A DNA stretch of 64,000 bases from Geodermatophilus sp. DSM 44513 (GTDB lineage: Bacteria; Actinomycetota; Actinomycetes; Mycobacteriales; Geodermatophilaceae). The notes under the pieces were generated by a model. It was given only the letters and a program-made list of their open reading frames with translations. It searched no databases and was not told where the DNA came from. Of the stretch, positions 52,678-61,998 are shown one piece after another; position 1 is the stretch's first letter, and the number at the start of each line of letters is the position of its first letter. Where the stretch lies: positions 62,001 through 126,000 of the forward strand of contig NZ_CP135963.1 of the NCBI RefSeq assembly GCF_032460525.1, given 5' to 3'. A program made the position numbers and the translations under genes.

Positions 52678-53771
52678 GCACAGCCACCGGGACCCCCGCG
52701 GCGGGGACGGCGCCGGCCGGGCCGGGTGCCGGCGAGCCCCCGGCCCTGGAGGTCGAGGACCTCGTCATGCACTTCGGGTCGGTGCGGGCCGTGGACGGCG
52801 TCTCCATGCGCATCGACCGGGGCCGGGTCCTGGCCCTGGTCGGCGAGAGCGGGTCGGGCAAGTCGACGGTCGGCCGCTGCATCGTGCGGCTGCTGGAACC
52901 GACGTCGGGCACCGTGCGGCTGGCCGGCACCGACGTCACCTCGCTGAGCCGCCGCCGGCTGCGCCCGCACCGGCGGGACGTGTCGATCGTCTTCCAGGAC
53001 CCGGCCAGCTCGCTGGACCCGCGGCTGACCGTCGGTGACATCGTCGGCGAGCCGCTGCGGCTGCTCGACGGCGACCGCTCCCGCCGGGCCCGGGCGCAGC
53101 GGGTGGGCGACGTGCTGGAGCAGGTGGGGCTGCGCCGCCAGGTGGCCGAGCGCTACCCCCACGAGATGTCCGGCGGGCAGCGCCAGCGGGTGAGCATCGC
53201 CCGGGCGCTGGTGTCCTCCCCCCGGCTGCTCATCGCCGACGAGCCCACCAGTGCCCTCGACGTGTCGGTGCAGGCCTCGGTGCTCAACCTGCTTGCCGAC
53301 CTGCAGCGCGACCTCGGCTTCGCCTGCCTGTTCATCACCCACGACCTGTCCGCGGTGGAGTACCTCGCCGACGAGGTGGCGGTGATGTACCTCGGCCAGC
53401 TCGTCGAGCAGGGCACCCGCGCCCAGGTCTTCGACTCCCCCCGCATGCCCTACACCCAGGCGCTGCTGTCCGCGGCGCCCCTGGCCGACCCGCGCGAGCA
53501 GCGCAGCCGCCGGCGCGTGGTGCTGACCGGCGACATCCCCTCGCCGGTCGACCCGCCGCCCGGGTGCCGGTTCCACACCCGCTGCCCGGTGGCGGTGGAC
53601 CGCTGCCGCAGCGAGGTGCCGGAGTTGCGGCAGGTCGCCGGCCGGCGGGTCGCCTGCCACCTGGTGGCCGACGACGGGACCGGGCCGGACGTGCGGCTGC
53701 TGGGGACGGCCGGCCCCGCCGCGCCGGGCGCGCCCGCGGACGTCGCGGCCGCGGACGTCGCGCGCCCGTGA
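52674..53771 (+). CDS. ABC transporter ATPase, DppF/OppF type
   Basis: A 365-residue ATPase: Walker [24 protein letters not shown], signature MSGGQRQRV, Walker [31 protein letters not shown], and C-terminal [14 protein letters not shown]. Start GTG 52674 is in a GTGA overlap with the previous gene. A 45-residue Ala/Pro tail extends past the family core. Confidence 0.95.
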   Translation: MSTATGTPAAGTAPAGPGAGEPPALEVEDLVMHFGSVRAVDGVSMRIDRGRVLALVGESGSGKSTVGRCIVRLLEPTSGTVRLAGTDVTSLSRRRLRPHRRDVSIVFQDPASSLDPRLTVGDIVGEPLRLLDGDRSRRARAQRVGDVLEQVGLRRQVAERYPHEMSGGQRQRVSIARALVSSPRLLIADEPTSALDVSVQASVLNLLADLQRDLGFACLFITHDLSAVEYLADEVAVMYLGQLVEQGTRAQVFDSPRMPYTQALLSAAPLADPREQRSRRRVVLTGDIPSPVDPPPGCRFHTRCPVAVDRCRSEVPELRQVAGRRVACHLVADDGTGPDVRLLGTAGPAAPGAPADVAAADVARP

Positions 53772-54472
53772 GCTCCCCGCCCGCGAGCGCCGCGCCGTCC
53801 CCCGTGCGGGGCAGCCCGACCATCGGGGACCGGCACGCGCCGCTGCGCGAGCAGGTGCTCGACGAGCTGCGCACCCGGATCATCGACGGGGTCTACGCGC
53901 CCGGTGAGCGGCTGACTGAGGAGCGGCTGGCCGAGGACTTCGGCGTCTCCCGCAACCCGGTCCGCGAGGCGCTGCGGGTGGTGCAGGCCGAGGGGTTCGT
54001 CCTGGAGCTGCCCCGGCGCGGCGTGGTGGTGGCCACCCCGGACGCGACGAGCATGCACGACCTGTTCGCCGTCCGGCGGCGGCTGGAGACCCTCGCCGCC
54101 CGGCAGGCCGCCGAGCGCGCCGGCCCGGCCGACATCGCCGGGCTCCGGGACCTGCTCGACGCCGCCCGGCTGGCCACCGAGGCGCAGGACTTCGACCTGG
54201 TCGCCGAGCTGAACAGCACCCTGCACCGACGGATCATCGACATCGGCGGCAACCGCTGGCTGAGCACGCTGTCGGTGTCGCTCTACCGGCACGTGGAGTG
54301 GGTCTTCCGGATCGGCGTCGCGCACCGCGCCCCGCACTCCTGGACCGAGCACGTGCGGCTGGTCGAGGCCATCGCCGCCGGCGACCCGGAGGACGCCGAG
54401 CAGGCCGCCGCCGAGCACGTCGGCGCCGCCGCTGCGGCGGCCCTCCCGGCTCCCCGCGACCGGCACCCCTGA
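53768..54472 (+). CDS. GntR-family regulator with FCD domain
   Basis: A 234-residue regulator. N-terminal winged helix: PLREQVLDELRTRIIDGVYAPGERLTEERLAEDFGVSRNPVREALRVVQAEGFVLELPRRGVVVA. C-terminal helical FCD domain (about 95-225) with FAVRRRLETLAA, Asp and His metal ligands around ELNSTLHRRII and EHVRLVEAI. FCD regulators bind organic acids and usually repress catabolic genes. GTG 53768 overlaps the dppF-like stop, so it is the last gene of the transporter operon and likely controls it and the divergent hyuA-hyuB genes. Confidence 0.92.
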   Translation: MSSPPASAAPSPVRGSPTIGDRHAPLREQVLDELRTRIIDGVYAPGERLTEERLAEDFGVSRNPVREALRVVQAEGFVLELPRRGVVVATPDATSMHDLFAVRRRLETLAARQAAERAGPADIAGLRDLLDAARLATEAQDFDLVAELNSTLHRRIIDIGGNRWLSTLSVSLYRHVEWVFRIGVAHRAPHSWTEHVRLVEAIAAGDPEDAEQAAAEHVGAAAAAALPAPRDRHP

Positions 54473-54531
54473 GACCGGCGCACCCCCACCCCGCCGGCAG
54501 CCCGCCGGCCCGACCCCCAGGTGGTACCCCT

Positions 54532-56343
54532 GTGTTCACGACGCGACCGGAGCTGACCGGCACCTTCGGCATGGTGGCCTCCACCCACTGGCTGGCCAGC
54601 GCCGCCGGGATGGCGACCCTCGAGGCCGGGGGGAACGCCTTCGACGCCGCCGTCGCGGCCGGGTTCACCCTGCAGGTGGTCGAACCGCACCTCAACGGCC
54701 CCGGCGGCGAGGTGCCGGTGCTGTTCGCCCGCGCGGAGGGGACCGACGCCGGCCGGCCGGTCGTGCTCTCCGCGCAGGGGGTCGCGCCGGCCGCGGCGAG
54801 CATCGAGGGGTTCACCGACCTCGGGCTGCCGCTGGTCCCCGGCACCGGCCTGCTGGCCGCCACCGTGCCCGGCGCGGTGGGCGGCTGGCTGACGCTGCTG
54901 CGCGACCACGGCACGATGCCGCTGGACGCCGTCCTGCGCTTCGCCATCGGCTACGCGGAGGACGGCCACCCGCTGGTGCCGCGGGCCGCCGCGACGGTGG
55001 CCTCGGTCGCCGACCACTTCCGCGAGCACTGGCCCACCTCGGCGGCCACCTGGCTCACCGACGACGGGGCACCCCCAGCCGGCGGTGCGCTGTTCCGCAA
55101 CCCGGTGCTCGCCGCGACCTACCGGCGGCTGGTGGAGGAGGCCCGCGGTCCCTCCCGCGAGGCGCAGATCGACGCGGCCCTGGCGGCCTGGTACTCCGGC
55201 TTCGTCGCCGAGGCGGTCGACGCGTTCTGCCGGCAGCCGGTCGTGGACGACTCCGGCCGCGCGCACGCCGGGTTCCTCACCGGTCAGGACATGGCCGCCT
55301 GGACGCCGGCCTACGAGGCCCCGGTCACGCTGGACTGGCGCGGCTGGACGCTGGCCAAGGCCGGGCCGTGGTCGCAGGGCCCGTCGCTGCTGCAGGCGCT
55401 CGCCGTCCTCGACGGGCTGCCGGCCGCCGGACCGGCCGGCTACGCCGGGGGCGTCGCCGGCGCCGACCTGGTGCACGCCTCCGTGGAGGCGGTCAAGCTG
55501 GCGATGGCCGACCGGGAGGCCTGGTACGGCGACGCGGCGGAGGTCCCGGTCGAGGACCTGCTGTCGGCGGGCTACACCGAGCAGCGGCGCGCGCTGGTCG
55601 GTGCGCAGGCCGACCGGGACCTGCGCCCCGGCTCCCCGGGGGGTCGTGCGCCGGTGCTGCCGCGTTTCGTCACGGACGTCTCCGACCGGCTGCACCCGTC
55701 GGCGGAGACCCTGGCCGGGGTCGGCGAGCCCACCGTGGACACCCGCGGCACCACCCGCGGCGACACCTGCCACGTCGACGTCGTCGACCGGTGGGGCAAC
55801 CTGGTGTCGGCCACCCCGTCGGGCGGCTGGCTGCAGAGCTCGCCGGTGATCCCGTCGCTGGGCTTCGCGCTGGGCACCCGGGCGCAGATGTTCTGGCTGG
55901 AGCCGGGGCTGCCCAACTCCCTGGTGCCCGGCCGGCGCCCGCGGACCACGCTGACGCCGTCCCTCGCCCTGCGCGGCGGCGTCCCGACCCTGGCCTTCGG
56001 CACCCCCGGCGGCGACCAGCAGGAGCAGTGGCAGCTGTGCTTCTGGCTGGCGCACACCGTCGGCGGGCTGGACCTGCAGGCGGCCATCGACGCGCCGGCC
56101 TGGCACACCAGCAGCTTCCCGTCGTCGTTCTACCCGCGGCAGTCCTCGCCCGGCGAGGTGGTCGTGGAGTCCCGGCTCGGCGACGACACCATCGCCGAGC
56201 TGCGCCGCCGGGGGCACGACGTCACCGTCTCCGACGCCTGGTCGCTGGGCCGGCTGTCGGCGGTGTCGCGGGACCCGGACACCGGCCTGCTCCGCGCCGG
56301 GGCCAACCCGCGCGGCATGCAGGGCTACGCCGCCGGGCGCTGA
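54532..56343 (+). CDS. ggt: Gamma-glutamyltransferase family protein
   Basis: A 603-residue Ntn-hydrolase proenzyme. The large-subunit start STHWLASAAGMATLEAGGNAFDAAVAAGFTLQVVEPHLNGPGG is family-typical; autoprocessing is expected before T412 in RGDTCHVDVVDRWGNLVSATPSGGW, and FGTPGGDQQEQWQLCFWL matches the oxyanion Gly-Gly. No signal peptide is visible, so it may act inside the cell after import. It cleaves or transfers gamma-glutamyl groups. GTG 54532 is 59 bases after gntR. With HyuAB-type oxoprolinase and the importer it forms a plausible gamma-glutamyl/pyroglutamyl use pathway. The end of the gene is repeated four more times downstream. Confidence 0.9.
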   Translation: MFTTRPELTGTFGMVASTHWLASAAGMATLEAGGNAFDAAVAAGFTLQVVEPHLNGPGGEVPVLFARAEGTDAGRPVVLSAQGVAPAAASIEGFTDLGLPLVPGTGLLAATVPGAVGGWLTLLRDHGTMPLDAVLRFAIGYAEDGHPLVPRAAATVASVADHFREHWPTSAATWLTDDGAPPAGGALFRNPVLAATYRRLVEEARGPSREAQIDAALAAWYSGFVAEAVDAFCRQPVVDDSGRAHAGFLTGQDMAAWTPAYEAPVTLDWRGWTLAKAGPWSQGPSLLQALAVLDGLPAAGPAGYAGGVAGADLVHASVEAVKLAMADREAWYGDAAEVPVEDLLSAGYTEQRRALVGAQADRDLRPGSPGGRAPVLPRFVTDVSDRLHPSAETLAGVGEPTVDTRGTTRGDTCHVDVVDRWGNLVSATPSGGWLQSSPVIPSLGFALGTRAQMFWLEPGLPNSLVPGRRPRTTLTPSLALRGGVPTLAFGTPGGDQQEQWQLCFWLAHTVGGLDLQAAIDAPAWHTSSFPSSFYPRQSSPGEVVVESRLGDDTIAELRRRGHDVTVSDAWSLGRLSAVSRDPDTGLLRAGANPRGMQGYAAGR

Positions 56344-56439
56344 CGCGGGGCCGCCGGGCGCTGACGCGGGGCCGCCGGGCGCTGACGCGGGGCCGCCGGG
56401 CGCTGACGCGGGGCCGCCGGGCGCTGACGCGGGCCGCCC
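56329..56439 (+). repeat. 21-bp tandem repeat carrying the ggt stop codon, five copies
   Basis: The unit GCCGCCGGGCGCTGACGCGG plus G recurs with a strict 21-base period; TGA occurs at 56341, 56362, 56383, 56404 and 56425. Because 21 is seven codons, each copy repeats the last codons and stop (AAGR-stop) of ggt in the same frame. Confidence 0.9.
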
Positions 56440-56444
56440 CCGGG

Positions 56445-56606
56445 CTACCCGGTCTCCTCCGCGCCGGTACCGGAGCGGCCGGCGTCGTCGACGGCGGCGC
56501 CGGAGGGCTTCGGGCGCTCCCCGACCTCGTCGGGCCCGGTGGGCTCCTCGTCGGGGTCCAGCAGGGCGTCGTCGGGCGCCAGGAAGGCGTCGTCGGGACC
56601 GGTCAC
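56445..56606 (-). CDS. Small acidic protein, 53 residues
   Basis: GTG 56606 has GAGGAG five bases upstream on the minus strand. The product begins VTGPDDAFLAPDDALLDPDE and consists mostly of Asp, Glu, Pro and Gly, with two or three PDDA/PDE repeats. No hydrophobic core. It resembles the two 58-residue proteins at 43.3-43.7 kb in size and charge. Divergent from the AraC gene. No known family. Confidence 0.6.
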   Translation of the reverse strand: MTGPDDAFLAPDDALLDPDEEPTGPDEVGERPKPSGAAVDDAGRSGTGAEETG

Positions 56607-56756
56607 GGGAACTCCTCGGTCGGTGGCACGTCCCCGGGCGGTACCCCGCGGACGGCGTCCGGACGCCCGGTGGTCCCACTCTCCCGGGGTGCGCGTCCCT
56701 CGCCACCGGGCGCGAGCCGCCTAGCATCCGGCCCCGGGACCCGGTGGGAGGGAGGC

Positions 56757-57695
56757 GTGGTGCCGCAACGCTTCGTGGGACCCACCGGGCTGAGCTCCTT
56801 CACCCACGCGGTCGGCGGGTCGCTGGTCGACCAGGTGGTGCACGCGCCGTCCGCCGACCGGTTCGAGGCGACGCTGGTGGACGTGGCGCTCGGAGACGCC
56901 CGCCTGGTCTCCGCCCGCATCGGACCCCTGGCCGCCGAACGACGCGCGGACCCCGCGTCGGCGGCCGCGGGCAGCGTCTTCCTGCTGCTCGCCCGCCGCG
57001 GCCGGGGGCGCATCACCCACCGGGCGGGCACGGGCCCGATCGGCCCCGACCGGCTGGTGGTGGTCCCCGGCGGCGAGCCCTTCGCGGTGGAGTACCCGGC
57101 GCCGTCGTCTCTGCTGTTCGTCGCGCTGCCCGCCGCGCGAGTCGCCCGGACCTGCCCCGCACTGGACGGACCGGTCCGCTCGGTGCCGCTCGGCAGCGGC
57201 GGGCGGCCGCTGGCCGGCCAGCTGCCGCACCTGATGGCCGCCGTGTCCGGTGCCCCGGGACCCGACGGGGAGGAGCTGGCCGGCGTCCTCGACTCCTTGC
57301 TGCACCTCCTGTTGCGGCGCAGCGTCGGGGACACCGCCGGCGACCCGCTGGTGGCGCTGCGGGTGGCCGCCGAGCGGCTGGCCGAGCGGCACCTGGACGA
57401 CCCCGCGCTGTCGGTGCCGTGGCTGGCCGGCCGGCTGGCGGTGTCCGTCCGTCAGCTGCACCGGGCCTTCGCCACCGGCGGGCGCACCCCCGCCGAGCAC
57501 GTGAGGACCCAGCGGCTGCGCGCCTGCGGCCGGGTGCTGGCGGCCGCCCCGGACGCGACCGTGGCCGACGTGGCCGCCCGGTACGGCTTCGCCTCGGCGT
57601 CCCACCTCGGCGCCTGGTTCCGGCGGACCCACGGCGTCACGCCCGCCGAGTGGCGGGCCCGGCACGCAGCTGACCGGTACCCGGCAGGCACCTGA
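56757..57695 (+). CDS. AraC-family transcriptional regulator
   Basis: A 312-residue regulator. Residues 1-190 resemble the AraC-binding-like domain 2 (VFLLLARRGRGRITHRAG, VVVPGGEPFAVEYP). Residues 205-305 hold two helix-turn-helix motifs: LSVPWLAGRLAVSVRQLHRAF and TVADVAARYGFASASHLGAWFRRTHGVTPAEWR. It likely activates the downstream hydrolase-amidase pair 90 bases away. Either GTG of the GTGGTG at 56757 or 56760 may start; GGGAGGGAGG precedes both. Confidence 0.9.
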   Translation: MVPQRFVGPTGLSSFTHAVGGSLVDQVVHAPSADRFEATLVDVALGDARLVSARIGPLAAERRADPASAAAGSVFLLLARRGRGRITHRAGTGPIGPDRLVVVPGGEPFAVEYPAPSSLLFVALPAARVARTCPALDGPVRSVPLGSGGRPLAGQLPHLMAAVSGAPGPDGEELAGVLDSLLHLLLRRSVGDTAGDPLVALRVAAERLAERHLDDPALSVPWLAGRLAVSVRQLHRAFATGGRTPAEHVRTQRLRACGRVLAAAPDATVADVAARYGFASASHLGAWFRRTHGVTPAEWRARHAADRYPAGT

Positions 57696-57784
57696 CAGCG
57701 GCCGCGCACCCCGCCTCCCTAGCGTCCACCTCCCACGGTGCACCGGCAGGCGGCGCACCGGGACACGCAGCACTGGGAGCGGGT

Positions 57785-58507
57785 ATGCGGTTCGTCCTCG
57801 TCCACGGGTCCTGGCACGACGGCGGGTGCTGGGACGGCGTCCGGCACCACCTGGAGGCCGCCGGTCACGAGGTGCACGCCCCGACGCTGCCCGGCAACGG
57901 CCCGGCCGGGGACCCCGCCGTGACGATGACGCAGGTGGTCGACGCCGTCGTCGACCTCCTGGAGGACGGCGACCTGCGGGACGTCGTCCTGGTCGGGCAC
58001 AGCTTCGGCGGGGCGGTGGTGCAGCAGGTGGCGCTGCGTGTGCCGGCGCGGCTGCGGCGGATGGTCTTCCACAACGCCTACGTCGTCCGGGACGGCGCCG
58101 CGGTCTTCGACGAGGTCCCTGCATCGGTGGCTCCGGCGTTCCAGGCACTCGCGGAGGCGGCCGGCGACGGGACGGTCATGCTGCCGTTCGAGTCCTTCCG
58201 CGACGGCTTCTGCAACGACGCCGACCTGGACACCGCGCGCGCCGCGTACGCGCGGATGACCCCCGAGCCGCTGGCGCGCTCCACCGAGCCATTGGCGCTG
58301 GCCGGCTTCGCGGAGCTGCCGGTGCCCCGCTCCTACCTGCACGCCACCGACGACAACGTCTTCCCGGCGGCCGAGTTCAGCTGGCACCCGGGGATGTCCT
58401 CGCGGCTGGGCGCGTTCCGGCTGGTGCAGATGCACGGCTCGCACGAGGTGCTCTTCTCCGACCCGGCGGGCCTGGCCGACAAGCTCGTCGAGGCCGGGCG
58501 GGACTGA
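57785..58507 (+). CDS. Alpha/beta hydrolase (salicylate esterase/MEKA-like)
   Basis: A 240-residue hydrolase: [17 protein letters not shown] oxyanion loop, [17 protein letters not shown] nucleophile elbow, HATDDNVFP acid region and [12 protein letters not shown] catalytic His. The HGSWH start and HGSHEVLF end match the esterase group that includes plant methyl-salicylate esterases and their bacterial relatives. ATG 57785 is preceded by GGGAGCGGGT. It ends three bases before the amidase start. Confidence 0.88.
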   Translation: MRFVLVHGSWHDGGCWDGVRHHLEAAGHEVHAPTLPGNGPAGDPAVTMTQVVDAVVDLLEDGDLRDVVLVGHSFGGAVVQQVALRVPARLRRMVFHNAYVVRDGAAVFDEVPASVAPAFQALAEAAGDGTVMLPFESFRDGFCNDADLDTARAAYARMTPEPLARSTEPLALAGFAELPVPRSYLHATDDNVFPAAEFSWHPGMSSRLGAFRLVQMHGSHEVLFSDPAGLADKLVEAGRD

Positions 58508-58509
58508 CC

Positions 58510-59928
58510 GTGCAGCTGCTGGACGGCACGGTGGCCGCGCTGGCCGCCGCGGTGCGCTCCGGCGCGGTCGACGCCCGGGAGGTGCTCGAGGCCGCCGTGC
58601 GACGCATCGAGGAGCGCGACGGGCCGCTGAACGCGGTCGTCGCCCTCGACCCCGAGCCGGCGCTGCGCCGGCTGGCCCGCACCGGGCCGCCGTCCGGCCC
58701 GCTGGCCGGGCTGCCCCTGCTGGTCAAGGACCTGCACGCCGAGGTGGCGGGGCTGCCGCTGTCGCGGGGCAGCCGGCTGTTCGCCGGCCTGCCCGCCCGC
58801 GGCACCTCGACGCTGGTCGCCCGCCTGGAGGCCGCCGGCGCCCTCGTCCTCGGTCGCACGAACACCCCGGAGCTGGGCCTGAACGCCACCACCGAGCCGC
58901 TGCTGCACGGCGCCACGGTCAACCCGTGGCGGCCCGGCCGCTCCGCCGGCGGGTCCAGCGGCGGTGCGGCGGCCGCGGTGGCGGCCGGGATGGTGCCGGC
59001 CGCGCACGCCACCAACAGCGGCGGCTCCACGCGCATCCCGGCCGCCTGGTGTGGGCTGGTCGGCCTCAAGCCCAGCCGGGGCCGCAACCCCATGGGACCG
59101 TTCCGCCTCGACGACTGGGCCGGCCTGAGCCACGAGCACGCCGTCACCCGCACCGTCGCCGACAGCGCGCTGCTGCTCTCGGTGACGGCTGGGCCCGCCC
59201 CGGGGGAGCCGTACGCGCTGCCCGCCGTCCCGCCCGAGCTCGGCGCGCCACCGCGGTGCCGGGTGGGCCTGCTGGAGGAGGCGCCGGCCGGTCGGCCGGT
59301 CGCGCCCGCCCACGTCGCCGCGGTACGGGAGAGCGCCGCAGTGCTCGACCGGCTCGGGCACGCCGTCGTCCCGCTGCCCGCGATCGAGGCGGCCGCCGAG
59401 GTGGGGCCGGTCCTCGGGCGGGTGGTCGCCGGCCACCTCGCCGCGGCCGTCGACGCGCTCGAGCGGCAGACCGGCCGCCGGGCCTCCCCGGACACGCTGG
59501 AGCCCGCGGTCCTCGACCTGCTGCAGCAGGGGCGGCGCACGACCGCGGCCGAGCTCGTCGAGGCGCAGCTGCAGGTCCGCCGGCTGGCCCTGGTCCTCGC
59601 GACGGCGGTGCGCGGGGTGGACGTGGTGCTGAGCCCGACCACGGCGCAGCCGGCGCCGGCGCTGGGTGAGCTGCACACCGACCGCAGCGCCCGGGAGCTG
59701 TTCGCCGAGATCTTCCGGCTGTCGCCGTTCGTCGGGGTCTACAACGTGACCGGCGGCCCCGGGCTGAGCCTGCCCTGGGGCCTGGACCGCGACGGGCTGC
59801 CGGTGGGTGTGCACCTGGGTGCGGCTCCCGGTGCCGACGGCCTGGTGCTCGGTCTGGCGGCGCAGCTGGAGGCCGCCCGGCCGGACCGGGTCCTGCTGCG
59901 CAGCCCGGTGGCGGAGGTCAGTCCGTGA
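58510..59928 (+). CDS. Amidase signature enzyme
   Basis: A 472-residue amidase: Lys of the Ser-cisSer-Lys triad is K73 in LLVKDLHAE, the Gly/Ser region reads [16 protein letters not shown], and nucleophile S173 is in [24 protein letters not shown]. The commonly invariant Asp of the GTDxGGS segment is Asn (N169). It hydrolyses amide bonds of an unknown substrate. GTG 58510 lies two bases after the esterase stop, so the two act together. Its end overlaps the convergent winged-helix gene by 11 bases. Confidence 0.9.
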   Translation: MQLLDGTVAALAAAVRSGAVDAREVLEAAVRRIEERDGPLNAVVALDPEPALRRLARTGPPSGPLAGLPLLVKDLHAEVAGLPLSRGSRLFAGLPARGTSTLVARLEAAGALVLGRTNTPELGLNATTEPLLHGATVNPWRPGRSAGGSSGGAAAAVAAGMVPAAHATNSGGSTRIPAAWCGLVGLKPSRGRNPMGPFRLDDWAGLSHEHAVTRTVADSALLLSVTAGPAPGEPYALPAVPPELGAPPRCRVGLLEEAPAGRPVAPAHVAAVRESAAVLDRLGHAVVPLPAIEAAAEVGPVLGRVVAGHLAAAVDALERQTGRRASPDTLEPAVLDLLQQGRRTTAAELVEAQLQVRRLALVLATAVRGVDVVLSPTTAQPAPALGELHTDRSARELFAEIFRLSPFVGVYNVTGGPGLSLPWGLDRDGLPVGVHLGAAPGADGLVLGLAAQLEAARPDRVLLRSPVAEVSP

Positions 59929-61003
59929 CCGCGAGCTGCCGCAGGGCCACCCCGCGGGAGGCGGCCAGACGCTCGGCGGCCGTGACGACCTGCTCGCGCG
60001 CGACCGGCGCCCACAGCTCCACGGCCACGACCAGGGACGCACCGGCCTTGCGTGGCCGCCAGGTGCCGGCGACGTCGCCGTCGGCGAGCACTGCGCCGGG
60101 CCGGCCGAGCACCGGCCAGAGGGTCTTCGCGCGGGCGGGGTCGGCGACCAGCAGCGGCCGGTCACGCGCCTGCAGGAACAGGTCGAACGGGCCGAGCAGG
60201 TGCACGCCGCGCGCGGGCGGGACACCGGCCAGCCGGGCGGCGTCCTCGGCGAGCAGCCAGCGCCGCTCACCGTCCACCGTCACCTCGACGGCGTCCTGCG
60301 GCCACCGGGCCCGCACGTCCCCGACCGGCGCGTCCAGGTAGCCGGCGACCAGCGCCGGGGTCGCCGGGCCGAGCAGCCGCAGGTAGCCGCGGACGACGTC
60401 CAGGTGCGGGGGCACCTCGGTGGCCGGTGTGAGTCCGGGCACCGGGCGCAGCACCGGGGGTGAGGTGCCCGGCTCGAGCTCGAGGCCGGCGCGCAGCGCG
60501 GCCAGCCGGAAGGGCTGCTCGAACAGGTGCGTGGCGTCGCACGGGCGGCAGTGGCGCAGGTAGGGCGCGGGCAGCAGCTCGGTCAGCCGCCCGGAGACCT
60601 CGCCCTTGACCATCGGGGCGCTCACCACCGACCGCATGGTGGCGGCCACGGTGTCCAGCGCCTCGAGGGTGCCGATCCCGGCGGCCCGGAGCGGCTTGGC
60701 GGCGTCGAAGACGCGCTTGGCCGCGTCGGCCTCGGAGAACGGGGCGGTCGCCGCCACGACGCCGGGCAGGTCGGCCCGCCGGTACAGGTGTGGGGCGCCG
60801 CGGAGCGTCCACAGGGTGGCCAGCTCGCCGTCGCGGGCGTCCACGCCGCGCAGCGCCAGTGCCCACCGGCCGCCGTCGGGCCCGGTGTCCTGCACACCGA
60901 GGTCGAGCACGGCGGTGTCGGCCGGGTCCCCGGCGACGCGGCCGAGCTGCTGGGCGTGCACCCGCAGGTCGAGCACCTGCCGGCGGGTGAGGGTGGGGGT
61001 CAC
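59918..61003 (-). CDS. Winged-helix DNA-binding protein, AlkZ-like glycosylase family
   Basis: A 361-residue protein with tandem winged helices. LTRRQVLDLRVHAQQLGR and AVLDLGVQDTG hold the Gln-rich pair of motifs corresponding to the QxQ/QxD active site of AlkZ/YcaQ DNA glycosylases; HLYRRADLPGVVAA and RGVHLLGPFDLFLQARDRPLLV are family-typical. AlkZ relatives unhook crosslinked or alkylated bases, but in this actinobacterial branch the activity is unproven. GTG 61003 start; DUF1707 gene lies one base upstream on the same strand. Confidence 0.8.
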   Translation of the reverse strand: MTPTLTRRQVLDLRVHAQQLGRVAGDPADTAVLDLGVQDTGPDGGRWALALRGVDARDGELATLWTLRGAPHLYRRADLPGVVAATAPFSEADAAKRVFDAAKPLRAAGIGTLEALDTVAATMRSVVSAPMVKGEVSGRLTELLPAPYLRHCRPCDATHLFEQPFRLAALRAGLELEPGTSPPVLRPVPGLTPATEVPPHLDVVRGYLRLLGPATPALVAGYLDAPVGDVRARWPQDAVEVTVDGERRWLLAEDAARLAGVPPARGVHLLGPFDLFLQARDRPLLVADPARAKTLWPVLGRPGAVLADGDVAGTWRPRKAGASLVVAVELWAPVAREQVVTAAERLAASRGVALRQLAVTD

Positions 61004-61004
61004 G

Positions 61005-61433
61005 TCAACGCCGCGGCCGCCCGATGCCGACCACGTACAGCACCAGCAGGGCGCCCCCGGGGACGGACAGCCAGATCCACCACGGGTAGACGTCGTCGTT
61101 GGTGACCGAGACCAGCCCCCACACCAGCAGGTTCACCGCGGCGATGCTCGCCCAGACGACGGCCAGCACGCGCATCGCCGTGCCGGCGTCGTCGTCGCTG
61201 AACCAGCGGTCCAACGGCGGCGGGGGAGGTGCGGCCGGGGGCGGCTCGGGGAGGTCGCGGGTGACCCGGGCCAGGTCACCGCGGGTGCGGGCGGCCCAGA
61301 CCGCCTGCACGCGGGTGTCGAACTCGTGCAGGTCCAGCTGCCCGGCCCCGACGGCGCGGCGCAGCCTCTCCTGCACCGCGGCCCGCTCGGGGTCGGACAC
61401 GCGCAGCTGGTCGGGGTGCACCGGCTCGATCAC
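61005..61433 (-). CDS. DUF1707 membrane protein
   Basis: A 142-residue protein. Residues 5-62 are a DUF1707 domain (LRVSDPERAAVQERLRRAVGAGQLDLHEFDTRV), a short helical module frequent in actinobacteria. A Pro-rich linker is followed by two membrane segments (about 85-107 and 117-138). GTG 61433 start. It is next to, and probably cotranscribed with, the winged-helix gene. Confidence 0.88.
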   Translation of the reverse strand: MIEPVHPDQLRVSDPERAAVQERLRRAVGAGQLDLHEFDTRVQAVWAARTRGDLARVTRDLPEPPPAAPPPPPLDRWFSDDDAGTAMRVLAVVWASIAAVNLLVWGLVSVTNDDVYPWWIWLSVPGGALLVLYVVGIGRPRR

Positions 61434-61456
61434 GTTCCCGATCGTGGCACAGGAGC

Positions 61457-61482
61457 CCTGCCGGAACCGGCCCTCCGGCAGG
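61457..61482 (-). terminator. Hairpin between marR and the DUF1707 gene
   Basis: CCTGCCGGA (61457-61465) and TCCGGCAGG (61474-61482), 9 bp perfect with an 8-base loop; it lies just upstream of the DUF1707 start on the minus strand, so it could end the marR transcript. Confidence 0.5.
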
Positions 61483-61490
61483 CGGGGGGT

Positions 61491-61543
61491 GGCCGCTCTT
61501 CAGGGGCCCGCGCCGAGCTCGCGAGGCGTGGGGGGAAGAGTGG
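61491..61543. repeat. Imperfect long hairpin between marR and DUF1707
   Basis: CCGCTCTTC (61493-61501) pairs with GAAGAGTGG (61535-61543) at 8 of 9 positions, and GAGCTCGCGAG lies in the loop. It resembles a small structured repeat, but no second copy is in the window. Confidence 0.4.
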
Positions 61544-61550
61544 TCCTTCT

Positions 61551-61970
61551 TCAGTCGTCCGCCAGGGTGCGCAGGATGCGGGCCAGCGTCGCGCGGTCGG
61601 CCGCGTCCAGACGGGCGAACAGGTCGCGGGTGTCGGCGGCCCGGGCCGCGGCGATCTCGGCCTGCACCCGGCGGCCCTCGTCGGTCGGGGTGAGCACCAC
61701 GGCGCGCCGGTCGGTGGGGTCCGGCGCCCGCTCGACCAGCCCCCGGGCCTGCAGCGCGTCGGCCACCTCGGTGGCCGACCGCGGCGCGATGTGCAGCGCC
61801 TCGGCGAGGTCGGACAGCCGGGTGCCGGGCCGGGCGGTGACCACGCGCAGCGCACGGGCGTGGTGGGGGGAGAGCTCCCACGGGGCCAGCGCGTCCCGCC
61901 ACCGCCGGCGCTGGCCGCGGGCGACCCGCACGAGCAGCTCGCCCAGCATCTCGGCGTCGTCGTCCGGCAC
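61551..61970 (-). CDS. MarR-family transcriptional regulator
   Basis: A 139-residue regulator: LSPHHARALRVV, RLSDLAEALHIAPRSATEVADALQARGLV (recognition helix) and RAPDPTDRRAVVLTPTDEG (wing). It is divergent from an ABC exporter 62 bases away; the gap holds a CCTCA/TGAGG palindrome. The likely role is repression of the exporter until a drug-like ligand binds. GTG 61970 start. Confidence 0.9.
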   Translation of the reverse strand: MPDDDAEMLGELLVRVARGQRRRWRDALAPWELSPHHARALRVVTARPGTRLSDLAEALHIAPRSATEVADALQARGLVERAPDPTDRRAVVLTPTDEGRRVQAEIAAARAADTRDLFARLDAADRATLARILRTLADD

Positions 61971-61998
61971 GCCGGGAAGCCTAGCGGCCGTCCTGCTG

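Noticed and set aside
56329..56439. Tandem array as a CRISPR
   Set aside because: Repeats are contiguous with no spacers and contain the end of ggt.
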